Source: an uncultured Verrucomicrobiota bacterium (GTDB lineage Bacteria > Verrucomicrobiota > Verrucomicrobiia > Opitutales > Opitutaceae). From it: a stretch of 38,585 nt of DNA. The notes beneath the pieces were generated by a model, which was not told the DNA's origin, did not search any database, and saw only the letters and a list, made by a program, of their open reading frames with translations. Position 1 is the first letter of the stretch; every line of letters begins with the position of its first letter. The stretch spans positions 1 to 38,585 of the forward strand of contig CAIOCT010000008.1 in assembly GCA_903856725.1 (NCBI GenBank), in the 5' to 3' direction. Position numbers and translations under genes: made by a program. Below, piece by piece: positions 1 through 9,088 of this stretch.

Positions 1-27
1 ACAAGCCAGGATAGCTGTGCTCACCGC

Positions 28-1485
28 ATGGAACCGCGCCTGCGCATTTTTATTTTTAGTCTCGGGGCTGCGGCCTTAGCCGCTTGGGTGGGTTTTTCAG
101 TGGCGAATGAGGAATACTTGATGGCGACCCTAGCGGCGGGCAGCGCGCTGTGGATTATTTTTGCCTGGTCTAGAGGACCGTTCGCCGAAACTTGGTTACT
201 CAGCTTTCTGTTCTTTGGTTACATCATCGGCAATCGCGGCTTCGCCCAAATAACCCCGCTGCCGAGCCTACCGCTGTTCTTCAGTGAACTGAGCTTGGTC
301 TGCTTACTTGCGGTGACCGCTCTGCGCGGCGCCCTGCAGCGTCAACTCCCCCTCCGCCGCGATTGGTTAAATGGTCTGTTGCTTTTCTGGTTTGCCCTTG
401 GGGCCGGACGGCTCGGATGGGATATCAAACGCTACAGCTTTTTCGCTCTGCGCGACTTCGCCATGGTTTATTATCTCATTTATTTTTTCGTGACCCAATT
501 CCTGGCGAACCATGCGCCATCCCGTCGATTACTCTACACGGCCGTCATCCTGACGTTGGCCGTACTGCCGCTGACGGGAATATTAAGTACATTATTTTCT
601 GAATTTTTGCTCTCCAATCTAACCCTCGGAGGCGTGCCGTTGATTTTTTATAAGGGCGATCTGCTGGCGACATTTCTGTTCACAGGCTTCATCATCCTCC
701 TGCCAATCGGGCGATTTCACTGGCAAGAGAATGGGTGGCGCTGGCTCACCGCTCTGGCTTCGCTGGCTTCAGGGCTAACCTTAACCTCACGCTCCAGTAT
801 GGTCGGCCTGATGGTCGCCATCGGCTGGCTCGCCTGGGCCGGTCGCTGGCGACCGCTGCGCGTGCTCCTCATAGTCAGCGCTGCGGGCCTGCTCACGATA
901 ACTGCCTATTCGCTTTTACAAAAAAAAGACTTCAACCAGAGCAAGGCCTACGCGGTATATGAGGCGGTCGTCTCAATTGCTGATTACAGCGGGACGCGCA
1001 ATTACCAGAATGACCTGACCAGCGACAAAGGTGATAATAATCGGTTCCGCCTGGTTTGGTGGAAGAATGTCGCGGAAGAAACCTTGCAGACGGCACCCGC
1101 ACTCGGCCAGGGCTTTGGGGCCGATTTAACTCATGGATTTTTGCGGGAATATTATGCGACCTCCAATGAAGATTTCACCGCGCGCAGCCCGCATAATATT
1201 TTTATGACTACCCTCGGCCGAATGGGCTTGGTGGGCTTGACCATCTTATTGGGCATTTATTTTGTGCAGGCGCACTCGACTGCACGAGTCGCGCGCGCCG
1301 CGCGCGCTGATCCAAGACGCGCTGATGCCATGACGCTTCAGGCGGCTGTCTGGGTGGTAATGATTAGCGCCTGCCTCGGAGTAGTGCTCGAAGGCCCCAT
1401 GGGGGCCATTCCCTTTTGGATTATGCTAGGATTAGCGCATCATGCCGCCACTGCGCCGTTGCCAGCAGACACCGCGCATGTTTAG
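28..1485 (+). CDS. O-antigen ligase / Wzy-like polysaccharide polymerase
   Basis: A 485-residue integral membrane protein with about ten or more hydrophobic segments over its whole length. The large loop between late helices (about residues 320-400) carries the pattern of the O-antigen ligase/polymerase family (Wzy_C type): an NRFRLVWW stretch, a GxGFGADL motif and a SPHNIFMTTLGRMGL segment. Members join undecaprenyl-linked or lipid A-linked glycans at the periplasmic face of the inner membrane. Ligase (WaaL), polymerase (Wzy) and other glycan ligases cannot be told apart from sequence alone. The ATG at 28 is the first in-frame start visible, and the window edge hides the upstream context. 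rodA follows after 15 bases, so they are probably cotranscribed. The family call is firm; the substrate is unknown. Confidence 0.8.
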   Translation: MEPRLRIFIFSLGAAALAAWVGFSVANEEYLMATLAAGSALWIIFAWSRGPFAETWLLSFLFFGYIIGNRGFAQITPLPSLPLFFSELSLVCLLAVTALRGALQRQLPLRRDWLNGLLLFWFALGAGRLGWDIKRYSFFALRDFAMVYYLIYFFVTQFLANHAPSRRLLYTAVILTLAVLPLTGILSTLFSEFLLSNLTLGGVPLIFYKGDLLATFLFTGFIILLPIGRFHWQENGWRWLTALASLASGLTLTSRSSMVGLMVAIGWLAWAGRWRPLRVLLIVSAAGLLTITAYSLLQKKDFNQSKAYAVYEAVVSIADYSGTRNYQNDLTSDKGDNNRFRLVWWKNVAEETLQTAPALGQGFGADLTHGFLREYYATSNEDFTARSPHNIFMTTLGRMGLVGLTILLGIYFVQAHSTARVARAARADPRRADAMTLQAAVWVVMISACLGVVLEGPMGAIPFWIMLGLAHHAATAPLPADTAHV

Positions 1486-1500
1486 CTACGGACCTATTTT

Positions 1501-2736
1501 ATGGTGAAAGCCTCGCGCAACATTGATCTGAGCCATTTATTCAAGGTCACCACGCGGGAGCGCTTCGACTGGATGACGCCCGTTTGCCTAGTGCTGCTAG
1601 CCACCTTTGGGGTGTTTTTCATCTATAGCGCCCAAATGGCTAGCGGGCGCGAGCAATGGGAACAGCAAATCGTATGGCTGGTCGCTGGGGCAATTTTATA
1701 TCTCGCCGTGGCCTTACTCGATTACCGCCTGTGGCTACGCTGGTCGCATTGGGTTTATCTTTTCAGCCTCGTTTTGTTATTGTTGGTCCTCGTTCCAGGA
1801 ATTGGCGAAACCCGCGGCATGGGGGCCCGACGCTGGCTAGGGATTGGTGCCTTTTCTTTTCAACCTTCAGAAAGTGCCAAGCTGGCAGTGCTCATCATGA
1901 CCGCCGCCACTTTGACCGGGGCTAAAATTGGCACGGTGCGTGACTCCATTCAGACACTGATAAAATTGGCTCTTGCGGCAGGTATTCCCATGGTGTTGAT
2001 ACTCGCCGAACCTGACCTCGGAACCGCCTTGGTCCTCGCCCCGATGGTCTTCGCCATGCTTTACATTTCCAATCTCTCGGCGCGGTTTTTTACCGCGGCG
2101 GTTGGAGTGTTTGCCCTGCTCGTGGGCTTAGTAGCACTCGATACGTGGCGCTACGCTACATTCTTGGAGGACAATAACTTTCTGAAGCCCCAAGAAGCCC
2201 GCGGCCAATATGAAGCCCGCTCTTGGCTGCCGCTTCATGATTATCAACGCGAACGTGTTTTAGCCTTCATCGCCCCCGACAAGATTGACCCCACGGGCAT
2301 TGGCTGGAATCAGCACCAATCACTCATCTCGGTCGGCTCTGGCGGGCTCACTGGCAAAGGCTGGACCGAGGGCACGCAAGCCAAACTCGGCTATCTGCCG
2401 CGCGGCATTGCGCATAACGATTTCATTTTCTCCGTGATTGCGGAGGAGAAAGGATTTTTGGGAAGCATCACCGTCATTGGACTCTTTGGCGTGGTGTTGT
2501 GGAACGGAATACGGATCGCAGGCCTCGCCCGCGACCGTTTCGGCGCACTTTTAGCGCTGGGCGTCACGGTGCTCATTGCCGTGCACGTTTTCGTTAACAT
2601 CGCCATGACCATCGGCCTAGTGCCGGTAACAGGTATACCGCTTCCCTTCATTAGCTACGGCGGCACCTTTGTGCTCAGCTGCTGCTTGCTGCAAGGACTG
2701 GTTCAAAGCGTCTATCGTTTCCGGAGGGACTTTTAA
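1501..2736 (+). CDS. rodA: Rod shape-determining protein RodA (SEDS peptidoglycan glycosyltransferase)
   Basis: This 411-residue polytopic membrane protein belongs to the SEDS family. RodA polymerises lipid II into glycan strands for cell elongation, working with a class B PBP and MreBCD. A short cytoplasmic N-terminus is followed by about ten membrane helices. SEDS hallmarks seen are WLGIGAFSFQPSE, AEPDLGTALVL and HNDFIFSVIAEEKGFLG; the last contains the Asp expected at the catalytic position. The C-terminal GLVPVTGIPLPFISYGG motif is also classic. The length is normal, although the insert between the EPDLGT helix and the DFIFSV motif is rather long. The ATG at 1501 is preceded by a T-rich stretch and no Shine-Dalgarno. 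The gene sits 15 bases after the O-antigen ligase-like gene. No pbp2/mrdA or mreBCD genes are in the window. The RodA call is preferred over FtsW because of its size and sequence flavour. Confidence 0.93.
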   Translation: MVKASRNIDLSHLFKVTTRERFDWMTPVCLVLLATFGVFFIYSAQMASGREQWEQQIVWLVAGAILYLAVALLDYRLWLRWSHWVYLFSLVLLLLVLVPGIGETRGMGARRWLGIGAFSFQPSESAKLAVLIMTAATLTGAKIGTVRDSIQTLIKLALAAGIPMVLILAEPDLGTALVLAPMVFAMLYISNLSARFFTAAVGVFALLVGLVALDTWRYATFLEDNNFLKPQEARGQYEARSWLPLHDYQRERVLAFIAPDKIDPTGIGWNQHQSLISVGSGGLTGKGWTEGTQAKLGYLPRGIAHNDFIFSVIAEEKGFLGSITVIGLFGVVLWNGIRIAGLARDRFGALLALGVTVLIAVHVFVNIAMTIGLVPVTGIPLPFISYGGTFVLSCCLLQGLVQSVYRFRRDF

Positions 2737-2840
2737 CATGAGCTCCCTCCCTCCCGATATGGACCGCTCTGCCGGAATCTCCTGCACTCAGCCTGCTGCT
2801 CACGGATGCTCCGTTACAACCACCCGGGATCAACCCCACC

Positions 2841-4592
2841 ATGAACAACGATCAGCCCACCAACTCCAGCTCCCCCCAGGATGCCGCCTCACGTTATGAA
2901 GAAGAACTCGCTAACCCCCCGCCGCAGAAGCACAGCGAGCCTCTCACGACTGAACAACTCCGCAATGAATCGAAGGAACGCGCCGCTAACCGGCCTATTC
3001 TCCAAAAAATTCTGAGTGTCTTCCGCAAGGAAAAAGGCTCGTTCCGCGAGCTCGTCATTAATTCAGAGCCTCTCGAGAAGCGTGTCGCGCTCCTCATTGA
3101 CGGCACCCTCGACCGCTTCGAAATTGAGCGTGAATCTGATAGTCGCATGGTTGGCGGGATCTACAAAGGCCGCATCAAGAACCTCGACCCAGGTCTGAAA
3201 GCCGCCTTCGTCGACATTGGTTATAACAAGAATGCTTTCCTCCATTATTGGGATATGCTCCCCGCCGCCACCGACTCGTCGGTTGAGGTCGTCCGCGTTA
3301 ATAAAAAGAAAGATACTGGTGGCCAGCGCCCCGCGCTCCCCACGGTCAAGGACATCCCGAGCATGTACCCACCAGGCACAGATATCGTCATTCAGGTCAC
3401 CAAAGGCCCCATTGGCACGAAGGGTCCACGGACCACGACCAATCTCTCCCTGCCTGGTCGCTACCTAATCCTCACGCCGTTTTCTGACGGCTGCGGGATT
3501 TCGCGTAAAATTGAGGACCCCCAAGAGCGCAAGCGCCTTAAAACTCTTATCAATGAATTGACCATCCCAGAGGGCATGGGGGTCATCGTCCGCACAGCTG
3601 GCGAAGGCAAGAAGCCTCGTTATTTTGTCCGCGACCTTCATCTGCTTCTCACCAAATGGCAGGAGATCATGCAGAAAATGGAAAATGATCGCGCGCCTAC
3701 CTGCCTTTATCAGGAGCCGGATATTGTTGAGCGCACCGTGCGCGATTTCCTCACGGAGGATATCGATCGCGTGTTAATTGACAACGAAGCCGACTACAAA
3801 CGCACCCAGGAACTCGTTGCGCAGATCTCCTCCCGCTCCCGCGGCAAGATTGCCTATTATAAAGAGGCCATCCCCGTCTTCGAACGCTACAACATCGAGC
3901 GCCAGATCGAGCAAACCTTCCAGCGCCGTGTGCCCCTCCCTTCGGGCGGTGAAATCGTCATCGATGAAACGGAGGCCCTGATCTCCATCGACGTTAACAC
4001 GGGCTCCCATAAATCACGTTTCGGTGATGAAAAAAATACCATCTTCCAAGTAAACATGGAAGCGGCCGTAGAAATTTCTCGGCAAATCCGGCTTCGCAAT
4101 ATCGGCGGCTTAGTGATCATGGATTACATCGACATGAAGGAGCGCCGCCACCGGAATTCCGTTTATGATAAGATGGTCGAGCTTATGTCAGAGGACAAAG
4201 CAAAGACTCACATCTTACCGATCTCTACGCTCGGCATCATGCAAATGACCCGCCAGCGCCAGCAAGAATCGCTGTCCGCTAACATCTATACGAGCTGCCC
4301 TTATTGCCGCGGTCGCGGGATCGTGAAATCAGCCACGACGATGTCAGTCGAACTGCAACGCAAACTCTCCGCGGTCGCCCGTCGACTCCAGACCCGTAAT
4401 GACGGCAAGGAATATGCGCTGCGCGTTCATGTACACCCCTCCATCCTGGAACGTCTCCGCGTAGAGGATTCAGAACTGCTTGTTCGCGTTGAAAAAGCTC
4501 ACGGCGTGAAATTAGCCTTCCGGGCTGACCCCAACTACCACGTGGAGAATTTCAAAATCATCAACGCGCTCACCAACGAAGAATATCGGTAA
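2841..4592 (+). CDS. rng: Ribonuclease E/G family endoribonuclease
   Basis: A 583-residue RNase E/G family protein that cleaves single-stranded RNA in mRNA decay and rRNA processing. The N-terminal 75 residues are polar and low in complexity. The S1-type RNA-binding region follows (about 85-200, with [15 protein letters not shown] and [14 protein letters not shown]). The DNase I-like catalytic core comes next. The two metal-binding Asp motifs are SIDVNTG (Asp384) and MDYIDM (Asp428). A zinc-link motif CPYC (Cys486, Cys489) followed by GRG supports oligomerisation as in RNase E. There is no long disordered degradosome scaffold, so the architecture is nearer RNase G. The gene starts 104 bases after rodA, an arrangement like the mre-rng neighbourhood of many bacteria, and ends at an intrinsic terminator. 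Family assignment is secure; E versus G is a naming choice. Confidence 0.93.
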   Translation: MNNDQPTNSSSPQDAASRYEEELANPPPQKHSEPLTTEQLRNESKERAANRPILQKILSVFRKEKGSFRELVINSEPLEKRVALLIDGTLDRFEIERESDSRMVGGIYKGRIKNLDPGLKAAFVDIGYNKNAFLHYWDMLPAATDSSVEVVRVNKKKDTGGQRPALPTVKDIPSMYPPGTDIVIQVTKGPIGTKGPRTTTNLSLPGRYLILTPFSDGCGISRKIEDPQERKRLKTLINELTIPEGMGVIVRTAGEGKKPRYFVRDLHLLLTKWQEIMQKMENDRAPTCLYQEPDIVERTVRDFLTEDIDRVLIDNEADYKRTQELVAQISSRSRGKIAYYKEAIPVFERYNIERQIEQTFQRRVPLPSGGEIVIDETEALISIDVNTGSHKSRFGDEKNTIFQVNMEAAVEISRQIRLRNIGGLVIMDYIDMKERRHRNSVYDKMVELMSEDKAKTHILPISTLGIMQMTRQRQQESLSANIYTSCPYCRGRGIVKSATTMSVELQRKLSAVARRLQTRNDGKEYALRVHVHPSILERLRVEDSELLVRVEKAHGVKLAFRADPNYHVENFKIINALTNEEYR

Positions 4593-4625
4593 GCGTCCCT
4601 CATTCAGTCAAAAGAATCTTCGATC

Positions 4626-4658
4626 AAAGGCCGTCGCTCACTGCGACGGCCTTTTTTT
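4626..4658 (+). terminator. Intrinsic terminator after the RNase E/G gene
   Basis: Twelve-base complementary arms (4626-4637 and 4643-4654, core GGCCGTCGC/GCGACGGCC) enclose a five-base loop, followed by a T-run ending at 4658. It lies 33 bases after the stop codon. This is a textbook rho-independent terminator on the + strand and closes the rodA-rng transcription unit. Confidence 0.93.
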
Positions 4659-4678
4659 ATACCTATTTTTAAACTGCA

Positions 4679-4747
4679 GGACGCGTCACTAAGCAGGGGA
4701 TGCGTCCGCAGCGACACTGCGGGCGCTGGCCGCCCCTGATTCGCTGC
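4679..4747. other. Tandem stem-loops in the convergent intergenic region
   Basis: Two adjacent hairpins lie between the RNase E/G terminator and the end of the MCE operon on the opposite strand. The first pairs 4679-4684 with 4702-4707 (GGACGC/GCGTCC). The second pairs 4708-4714 with 4741-4747 (GCAGCGA/TCGCTGC) and contains an inner stem 4721-4725/4731-4735. No clear T-run follows on either strand, so this is not a standard terminator. It may be the structured 3' end of the MCE transcript or a small repeat element. Confidence 0.4.
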
Positions 4748-4775
4748 ATCGCCAATGAATAGGCCACCTAAAAGT

Positions 4776-5333
4776 TTAGCTCTTTTTATCTACGATAGCG
4801 GCGGCAATTGCCTCACTAAGCTCGCCGACAGCGGCGCGCAATAGTCCCACTAAGACTCCAAAATCTTTTCCCTCCCATACGCGGGCTGTAGCCGTAAAGC
4901 TGCCGCGTTGGGCAATCGCAGCGCTCCCGTCAGCGGGTAAGATCGCATAAGTCGCCGCCAGTTGCACCGTATTACCATTCGCACGGTCGAGTTCGCACCG
5001 TTGCACTTCTACAGTCACAGTCGCGCCGCTGCCAATCGCGCCGAGACGGGCGCGCAGCAATTGCGTGATAGCCTCATCGAGTGACTCAGCCCAGCGGACA
5101 TCGGCTAAATAGATGACTTCATGTTCAGCTACCCGCACGGCCATCTGCCGGCCATGAAGATGGCCAGCCAAGAGCACCGGCCGCACCAAGGTCCCCTGTC
5201 GCACCGGGGCAATGCTCGCAGGAGCGCTCAGCGTGAAATGCCGCACGGGGTCAGCCCGGGGCACGAGTAAATTGCACGAGGTTAAGGTGGCCGCGAGGGC
5301 GGTCAAACCGAGGGAGCGAAGCAAAGATTTCAT
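4776..5333 (-). CDS. ABC-type transport auxiliary lipoprotein (PqiC-like)
   Basis: A 185-residue predicted outer-membrane lipoprotein. The N-terminus is a lipoprotein signal peptide ending in a lipobox, LTSC, with the acylated Cys at residue 20. The rest matches the ABC-transport auxiliary component family (PqiC/YmbA-like): a HFTLSAPA opening, a VRPVLLAGHLHGRQMAVR stretch and a DVRWAESLDEAITQLLRARL segment. Such proteins work with MCE systems, probably docking the MCE channel to the outer membrane. It is the last gene of the operon; its ATG follows the MCE gene's stop codon by only two bases. No MlaC-like soluble carrier is present, so this lipoprotein probably provides the periplasmic or outer-membrane end of the pathway. 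The family is well supported; the detailed role is inferred. Confidence 0.85.
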   Translation of the reverse strand: MKSLLRSLGLTALAATLTSCNLLVPRADPVRHFTLSAPASIAPVRQGTLVRPVLLAGHLHGRQMAVRVAEHEVIYLADVRWAESLDEAITQLLRARLGAIGSGATVTVEVQRCELDRANGNTVQLAATYAILPADGSAAIAQRGSFTATARVWEGKDFGVLVGLLRAAVGELSEAIAAAIVDKKS

Positions 5334-5335
5334 AA

Positions 5336-6340
5336 CTATTCGAGCGAAGCTTTCTTTTTACCCACCAAGAGTGAATTGGGATTCCGATCAATCGTGTCGG
5401 CTAAGCGCTCTAAAGCGGCTGCCGCGTCAGCAACTTGACGCAAGGCCAGCGCAACATCATCACCCACCGAACCTTGATCGCGCACAAAATTCCTGGTCGT
5501 GGTCGCGGCGGCATTGAGGGACTGCAAGGCTCCCTGCGCATCCGCCAGTGTTTTCTTTAACTCATCACTCACGGGGCCGACTTGATGATCTAGCTTTGTC
5601 ATCACGGCGCGCGTTTCCGTCAAAGCGCTATTAAGATTTGCAAAAGCTTTTTGCGCATCGGGCGTGCTCACAAAATTATTAACCGCATCAGCTGATCGAC
5701 CTAAGCGTTCCGCCAAGGCCTTAAGATCCAGGTCCTGCACTTTCTGATTGGTGGTCACCAGCAACGTCTTCAGCTCTTTTGAGAGCGTCGCGAAATCGAC
5801 CTTCTTAATATTAGCTACAATTTCGACAATACTCTGCTGCACCTCCGAGATCGGCGAAGCAATGGAAGGCACGACGGGGTATTGATCGGCAAGGAAACGC
5901 CGGTCAGGCGGAAATAGACGGGCATCCTCAAATCGCAGTTCAACAAACAGCAAGCCCGTGATACCCGTAAGGCTCAAGCGCGCGCGTAAGCCGCGATCAA
6001 TTAACCCTTGGAGTTCGGCGACAATCGTTAAATCAATCGGCACGCCAGCGCTGTTAGTCAAAATGTTGCGATCGATTTCGCAAATTACTCGGGTAAGCGC
6101 TTCTTTGCTCGGCTGGTCATAGCGGACGCTGATTGCGGCGACCCGGCCGATCCGGACGCCGTTAATTTTGACGGAGGCGCCGGGATCGAGACCACTGACG
6201 GATTCATCAAAATAAATAATAAAGCGAGTTGGCTTCGAAAAAATATTGGTCCCGCCAAACGAAAGGAAAGAAATTACCCCCAACAGCAATGCGCCAAGGA
6301 CGAATAAACCAACGGTGACTGGACTGGGTTTCATTTTCAC
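5336..6340 (-). CDS. mlaD: MCE-domain lipid transport protein (MlaD-like)
   Basis: A single N-terminal transmembrane anchor (about residues 8-30) is followed by one MCE domain (about 38-120, with the core GLDPGASVKINGVRIGRV). After it comes a long helical, probably coiled-coil region to residue 334. MCE proteins form hexameric rings that carry phospholipids or other hydrophobic molecules between inner and outer membranes. The start is GTG at 6340, which overlaps the mlaF stop by four bases (GTGA). An in-frame ATG two codons later (6334) is an alternative. A GGAG-like sequence lies about ten bases upstream, one of the few possible Shine-Dalgarno sites in the window. The protein is longer than E. 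coli MlaD because of the helical tail, which may form a needle across the periplasm. The substrate is not known. Confidence 0.9.
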   Translation of the reverse strand: MKMKPSPVTVGLFVLGALLLGVISFLSFGGTNIFSKPTRFIIYFDESVSGLDPGASVKINGVRIGRVAAISVRYDQPSKEALTRVICEIDRNILTNSAGVPIDLTIVAELQGLIDRGLRARLSLTGITGLLFVELRFEDARLFPPDRRFLADQYPVVPSIASPISEVQQSIVEIVANIKKVDFATLSKELKTLLVTTNQKVQDLDLKALAERLGRSADAVNNFVSTPDAQKAFANLNSALTETRAVMTKLDHQVGPVSDELKKTLADAQGALQSLNAAATTTRNFVRDQGSVGDDVALALRQVADAAAALERLADTIDRNPNSLLVGKKKASLE

Positions 6341-7137
6341 GGGTGAAGGGACTCCTGTTGTTGCTGAACCACGGCCACACGTCTATTCAAAAACTCCCGC
6401 ACCCGTTGATCCGGACTCGTCTCCCGCAACTGATTTGGCTCACCCTCAGCGATCACGCCGCGCGCGCCGGAGTCGATCATAACCACACGGTCGGCAATAT
6501 CAAAAATACTGGGTAGCTCATGAGAAACGATGACGATGGTCGTACCGAGGGTATCGCGGATTTGCCGAATCAATTCGTCGAGCTTAAGCGAGGTAATGGG
6601 ATCAAGCCCAGCAGAGGGTTCATCAAAAAACACAATGGCCGGATCCAAGGCCAGTGCGCGCGCGAGACCAGCCCGCCGCTTCATCCCCCCGCTTAGCTCG
6701 ACCGGGTAATAATCCTCTAAACCCGCCAGACCGACTTGCGCTAGCTTAAGAGAAACGATGCGGGCCCGTTCGCGGCGATCGAGCTTGGTGTAAAGCTCAA
6801 GCGGTAGCGCCACATTCTCTGCCAACGTCATCGAACTCCATAAGGCTCCATTTTGGTACAAAACACCAAAGGTACGCAGCAGTTCCTGCCGGCCGGCACG
6901 ATCAGCATGAGTAAAATCGCGGCCAAAATACTTCACCCGACCCTGACCCGGCTGCTTTAAACCAATGAGGTGCCGAAGCAGCGTGCTTTTGCCGCAGCCA
7001 TTACCGCCAATAATAAAAAATATCTCACTCGGTTTAACTGCGAACGAAACATCAGCGAGCACCACTCGCTCGCCGTAGCGGCATTCGAGACCGGCAACCT
7101 CAATCGCAAATTTACTATTTCTGCCGATGACGTTCAT
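6337..7137 (-). CDS. mlaF: MCE/Mla-system ABC transporter ATPase
   Basis: A 266-residue ABC ATPase of the MlaF type. Visible motifs in order are Walker A GGNGCGKST, a Q-loop region (VLYQNGALW), the ABC signature LSGGMKRRAGLARAL, Walker B IVFFDEPSAGLD and the H-loop IVSHE. The LSGGMKRR version of the signature is typical of MlaF/Mkl ATPases. It should energise lipid movement through the MlaE-type permease encoded upstream and hand substrate to the MCE protein encoded downstream. The end overlaps the mlaD start by four bases, indicating translational coupling. The permease gene ends 73 bases upstream. The cytoplasmic ATPase role is certain; the direction and substrate of transport are not. Confidence 0.94.
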   Translation of the reverse strand: MNVIGRNSKFAIEVAGLECRYGERVVLADVSFAVKPSEIFFIIGGNGCGKSTLLRHLIGLKQPGQGRVKYFGRDFTHADRAGRQELLRTFGVLYQNGALWSSMTLAENVALPLELYTKLDRRERARIVSLKLAQVGLAGLEDYYPVELSGGMKRRAGLARALALDPAIVFFDEPSAGLDPITSLKLDELIRQIRDTLGTTIVIVSHELPSIFDIADRVVMIDSGARGVIAEGEPNQLRETSPDQRVREFLNRRVAVVQQQQESLHP

Positions 7138-7210
7138 GCAAATCGCCCTGCCGTAGCGGGCGGGTTAGCTAAGACGGTTGCTGAGCAGGCGTGGAACATG
7201 AGCAATAATT

Positions 7211-8338
7211 TCACCAGCCGAGAATGTTGAAAATGACTGCAAAAATTGAATCCGAGACGATAATGAGCAAGGTGCTTGTCACCACAGCAGCGGTAGCTGC
7301 TCGACCCGCGCCGACCGCACTGCGCTCTGCCTGCAAGCCGCGCAAACAAGCGCAGAGGCCGATGATAAGCCCAAAGGTGGCGGCCTTGATTAAGCCGGTG
7401 CTTAAATCGGATAAGTCGATGATCGATTTTGTTTCGATCCAGTAAAGACTTGAGGGAATGTCCAGAATTGAGGCGGTAACGACTAACCCACCCATGATAC
7501 CGAGGAAATTCGCATAGAGCGCCAGTAAGGGCATCATGAGAAAAAGCGCCATAATTCGCGGCATGACCAAAAAATCGATCGGGGAAACCCCCAGCGTTTC
7601 CAGAGCATCAATTTCTTCATTAGCCTGCATATTACCCAGCGTTGCGGCAAAAGCCGCGCCGGTGCGACCGGCTAATACAATCGCGGCCATCATCGGCCCC
7701 ATCTCACGCACAACCGACAGACCAACCAAATCGGCGACATAAATGTCTGCCCCAAACTGCCGCAGCTGAACGGCACCTTGATAGGCCATGATCACGCCGA
7801 CTAAAAAACTAATGAGCCCAACAATCGGTAACGCTAGCGCTCCGCACTGCTGCATCTCGGTAAAGCAATCGCGCCAACGAAATTGAGCCTGGCCCCGCAT
7901 AAAACGCCCCGAGCTGTAGAAACACTCACCCAGCAACTGGGCCAAATCTTTGGTTTCCTGCCAGACTTTGTGCGTTGCTTCCCCCACGACGGCGACGAAA
8001 TCAGCCAATCGAGGATTTTGCGCGGCGACCTGGGGCTTTGTAACTAGTAATGCCGCCAGCCGGCCCACTTCTGGTGGAAAACCCTGTTCCACTAATTCTA
8101 CCTCTTGCGCGGCACTCCATAGACGTGCTGCGCTGAGAAAAAGGGCCAGCGAACTATCCCACCCCCCGAGCGCTTCAGCTTGCAGCACCACGCGCCGTGG
8201 CCGATGGGCAGCCAGAATCTGGCTCCACTTGGGCGGTGATTCGGTAATCTGCCAATCGCCGGTTAAGCGCACCACCAACGCCTCATCTTCCAGCGACGTC
8301 GTGGCGCAGGCGGGGCTAGTGGTTATTAAAGGCGTCAT
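7211..8338 (-). CDS. mlaE: MlaE-family permease with an N-terminal STAS (MlaB-like) domain
   Basis: The first roughly 110 residues of this 375-residue protein are soluble and look like a STAS domain (VVRLTGDWQI near the start, then RRVVLQAEALGGWDSSLALFL), which corresponds to the separate MlaB protein of E. coli. The remainder (about 130-375) is an MlaE permease with five or so membrane helices, including the family segments GLISFLVGVIMAYQGAVQLRQFGA, LAGRTGAAFAATLGNMQANEEIDAL and MPRIMALFLMMPLL. It is the first gene of the operon permease, ATPase, MCE protein, lipoprotein. The start ATG at 8338 lies 90 bases from the divergent HAD gene, so that gap should contain the operon promoter. Fusion of MlaB and MlaE is known in other bacteria. 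Confidence 0.92.
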   Translation of the reverse strand: MTPLITTSPACATTSLEDEALVVRLTGDWQITESPPKWSQILAAHRPRRVVLQAEALGGWDSSLALFLSAARLWSAAQEVELVEQGFPPEVGRLAALLVTKPQVAAQNPRLADFVAVVGEATHKVWQETKDLAQLLGECFYSSGRFMRGQAQFRWRDCFTEMQQCGALALPIVGLISFLVGVIMAYQGAVQLRQFGADIYVADLVGLSVVREMGPMMAAIVLAGRTGAAFAATLGNMQANEEIDALETLGVSPIDFLVMPRIMALFLMMPLLALYANFLGIMGGLVVTASILDIPSSLYWIETKSIIDLSDLSTGLIKAATFGLIIGLCACLRGLQAERSAVGAGRAATAAVVTSTLLIIVSDSIFAVIFNILGW

Positions 8339-8428
8339 GATGAGTGGAGTGTGCGCAGTCGTGTCCTCTGCGCCAGACTGATTTTATCCGTGCAATTAAG
8401 TCCGTGCCCGCGGCAACATGTTCCCCGC

Positions 8429-9088
8429 ATGCGCTTCCCCACCCTCCTCTTTGATCTTGATGGCACGCTCCTTGATCATTTTCAGGCGATCCAGCGCTGC
8501 CATACTTACACCATGCAAAAACTCGGCTTACCCCCGCCGACTCGGGCCCAGGTGCGGGCGGCCATCGGCGGCGGGCTAGAAGTTGCCATCACTCGACTCG
8601 TCGGAGCCGACCGCTTGCCTGAGGCATTAGCAATTTATCGTCCCTACTGGAATGCCACCATGTTGGATGACGTCGCGCTGCTTCCAGGGGCCCGAGAACT
8701 TCTGACAGCCATCAAACAAATAGGCGGGCAGGCGGCCATCTTCACTAATAAACATGGTCCCTCTTCACGCCGTATCTGCCAACATTTAGGCATCAGCGAA
8801 CTGTTGGCGGGCAATTTCGGAGCCACGGATACGCCTTGGCTGAAACCGACCCTCGCTTTCACGCAGCACGCCCTCAAAATAATGGGAGCTACAGCCGCAC
8901 AGACTGCCCTCGTGGGTGACTCACCCTACGATCTAGCAGCCGCCAACCATGCCGGCTGCACTTTCTATGGCGTAACCACCGGCACCCATTCTGCCGAAGA
9001 ACTTCAGAGCGCTGGGGCGGTTAATATTTTCCCAGACCTATTCAGCCTCTCCCCCATTTTGTTACAACGAAACTCGGCCCGCCATTAG
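8429..9088 (+). CDS. HAD-family phosphatase (phosphoglycolate phosphatase-like)
   Basis: A haloacid dehalogenase superfamily hydrolase of 219 residues. Motif I is LFDLDGTLLD near the N-terminus, with the nucleophile and acid/base Asp pair. A helical cap follows (about residues 20-85). Motif II is the Thr of AIFTNKHGPSS, and motif III/IV is KP...LVGDSPYDLAAA. This is the Gph/PgmB-like subfamily, which usually hydrolyses small phosphorylated metabolites such as 2-phosphoglycolate. The ATG at 8429 is chosen because motif I then falls at the usual distance from the N-terminus. The open frame extends upstream to 8351, but those residues have no family character and would intrude into the divergent promoter region. 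The exact substrate cannot be read from sequence. Confidence 0.87.
   Translation: MRFPTLLFDLDGTLLDHFQAIQRCHTYTMQKLGLPPPTRAQVRAAIGGGLEVAITRLVGADRLPEALAIYRPYWNATMLDDVALLPGARELLTAIKQIGGQAAIFTNKHGPSSRRICQHLGISELLAGNFGATDTPWLKPTLAFTQHALKIMGATAAQTALVGDSPYDLAAANHAGCTFYGVTTGTHSAEELQSAGAVNIFPDLFSLSPILLQRNSARH

Noticed and set aside
8351-8428. 26-codon upstream extension of the HAD phosphatase
   Set aside because: It would lie in the divergent promoter region and has no family character; motif I starts normally from ATG 8429.
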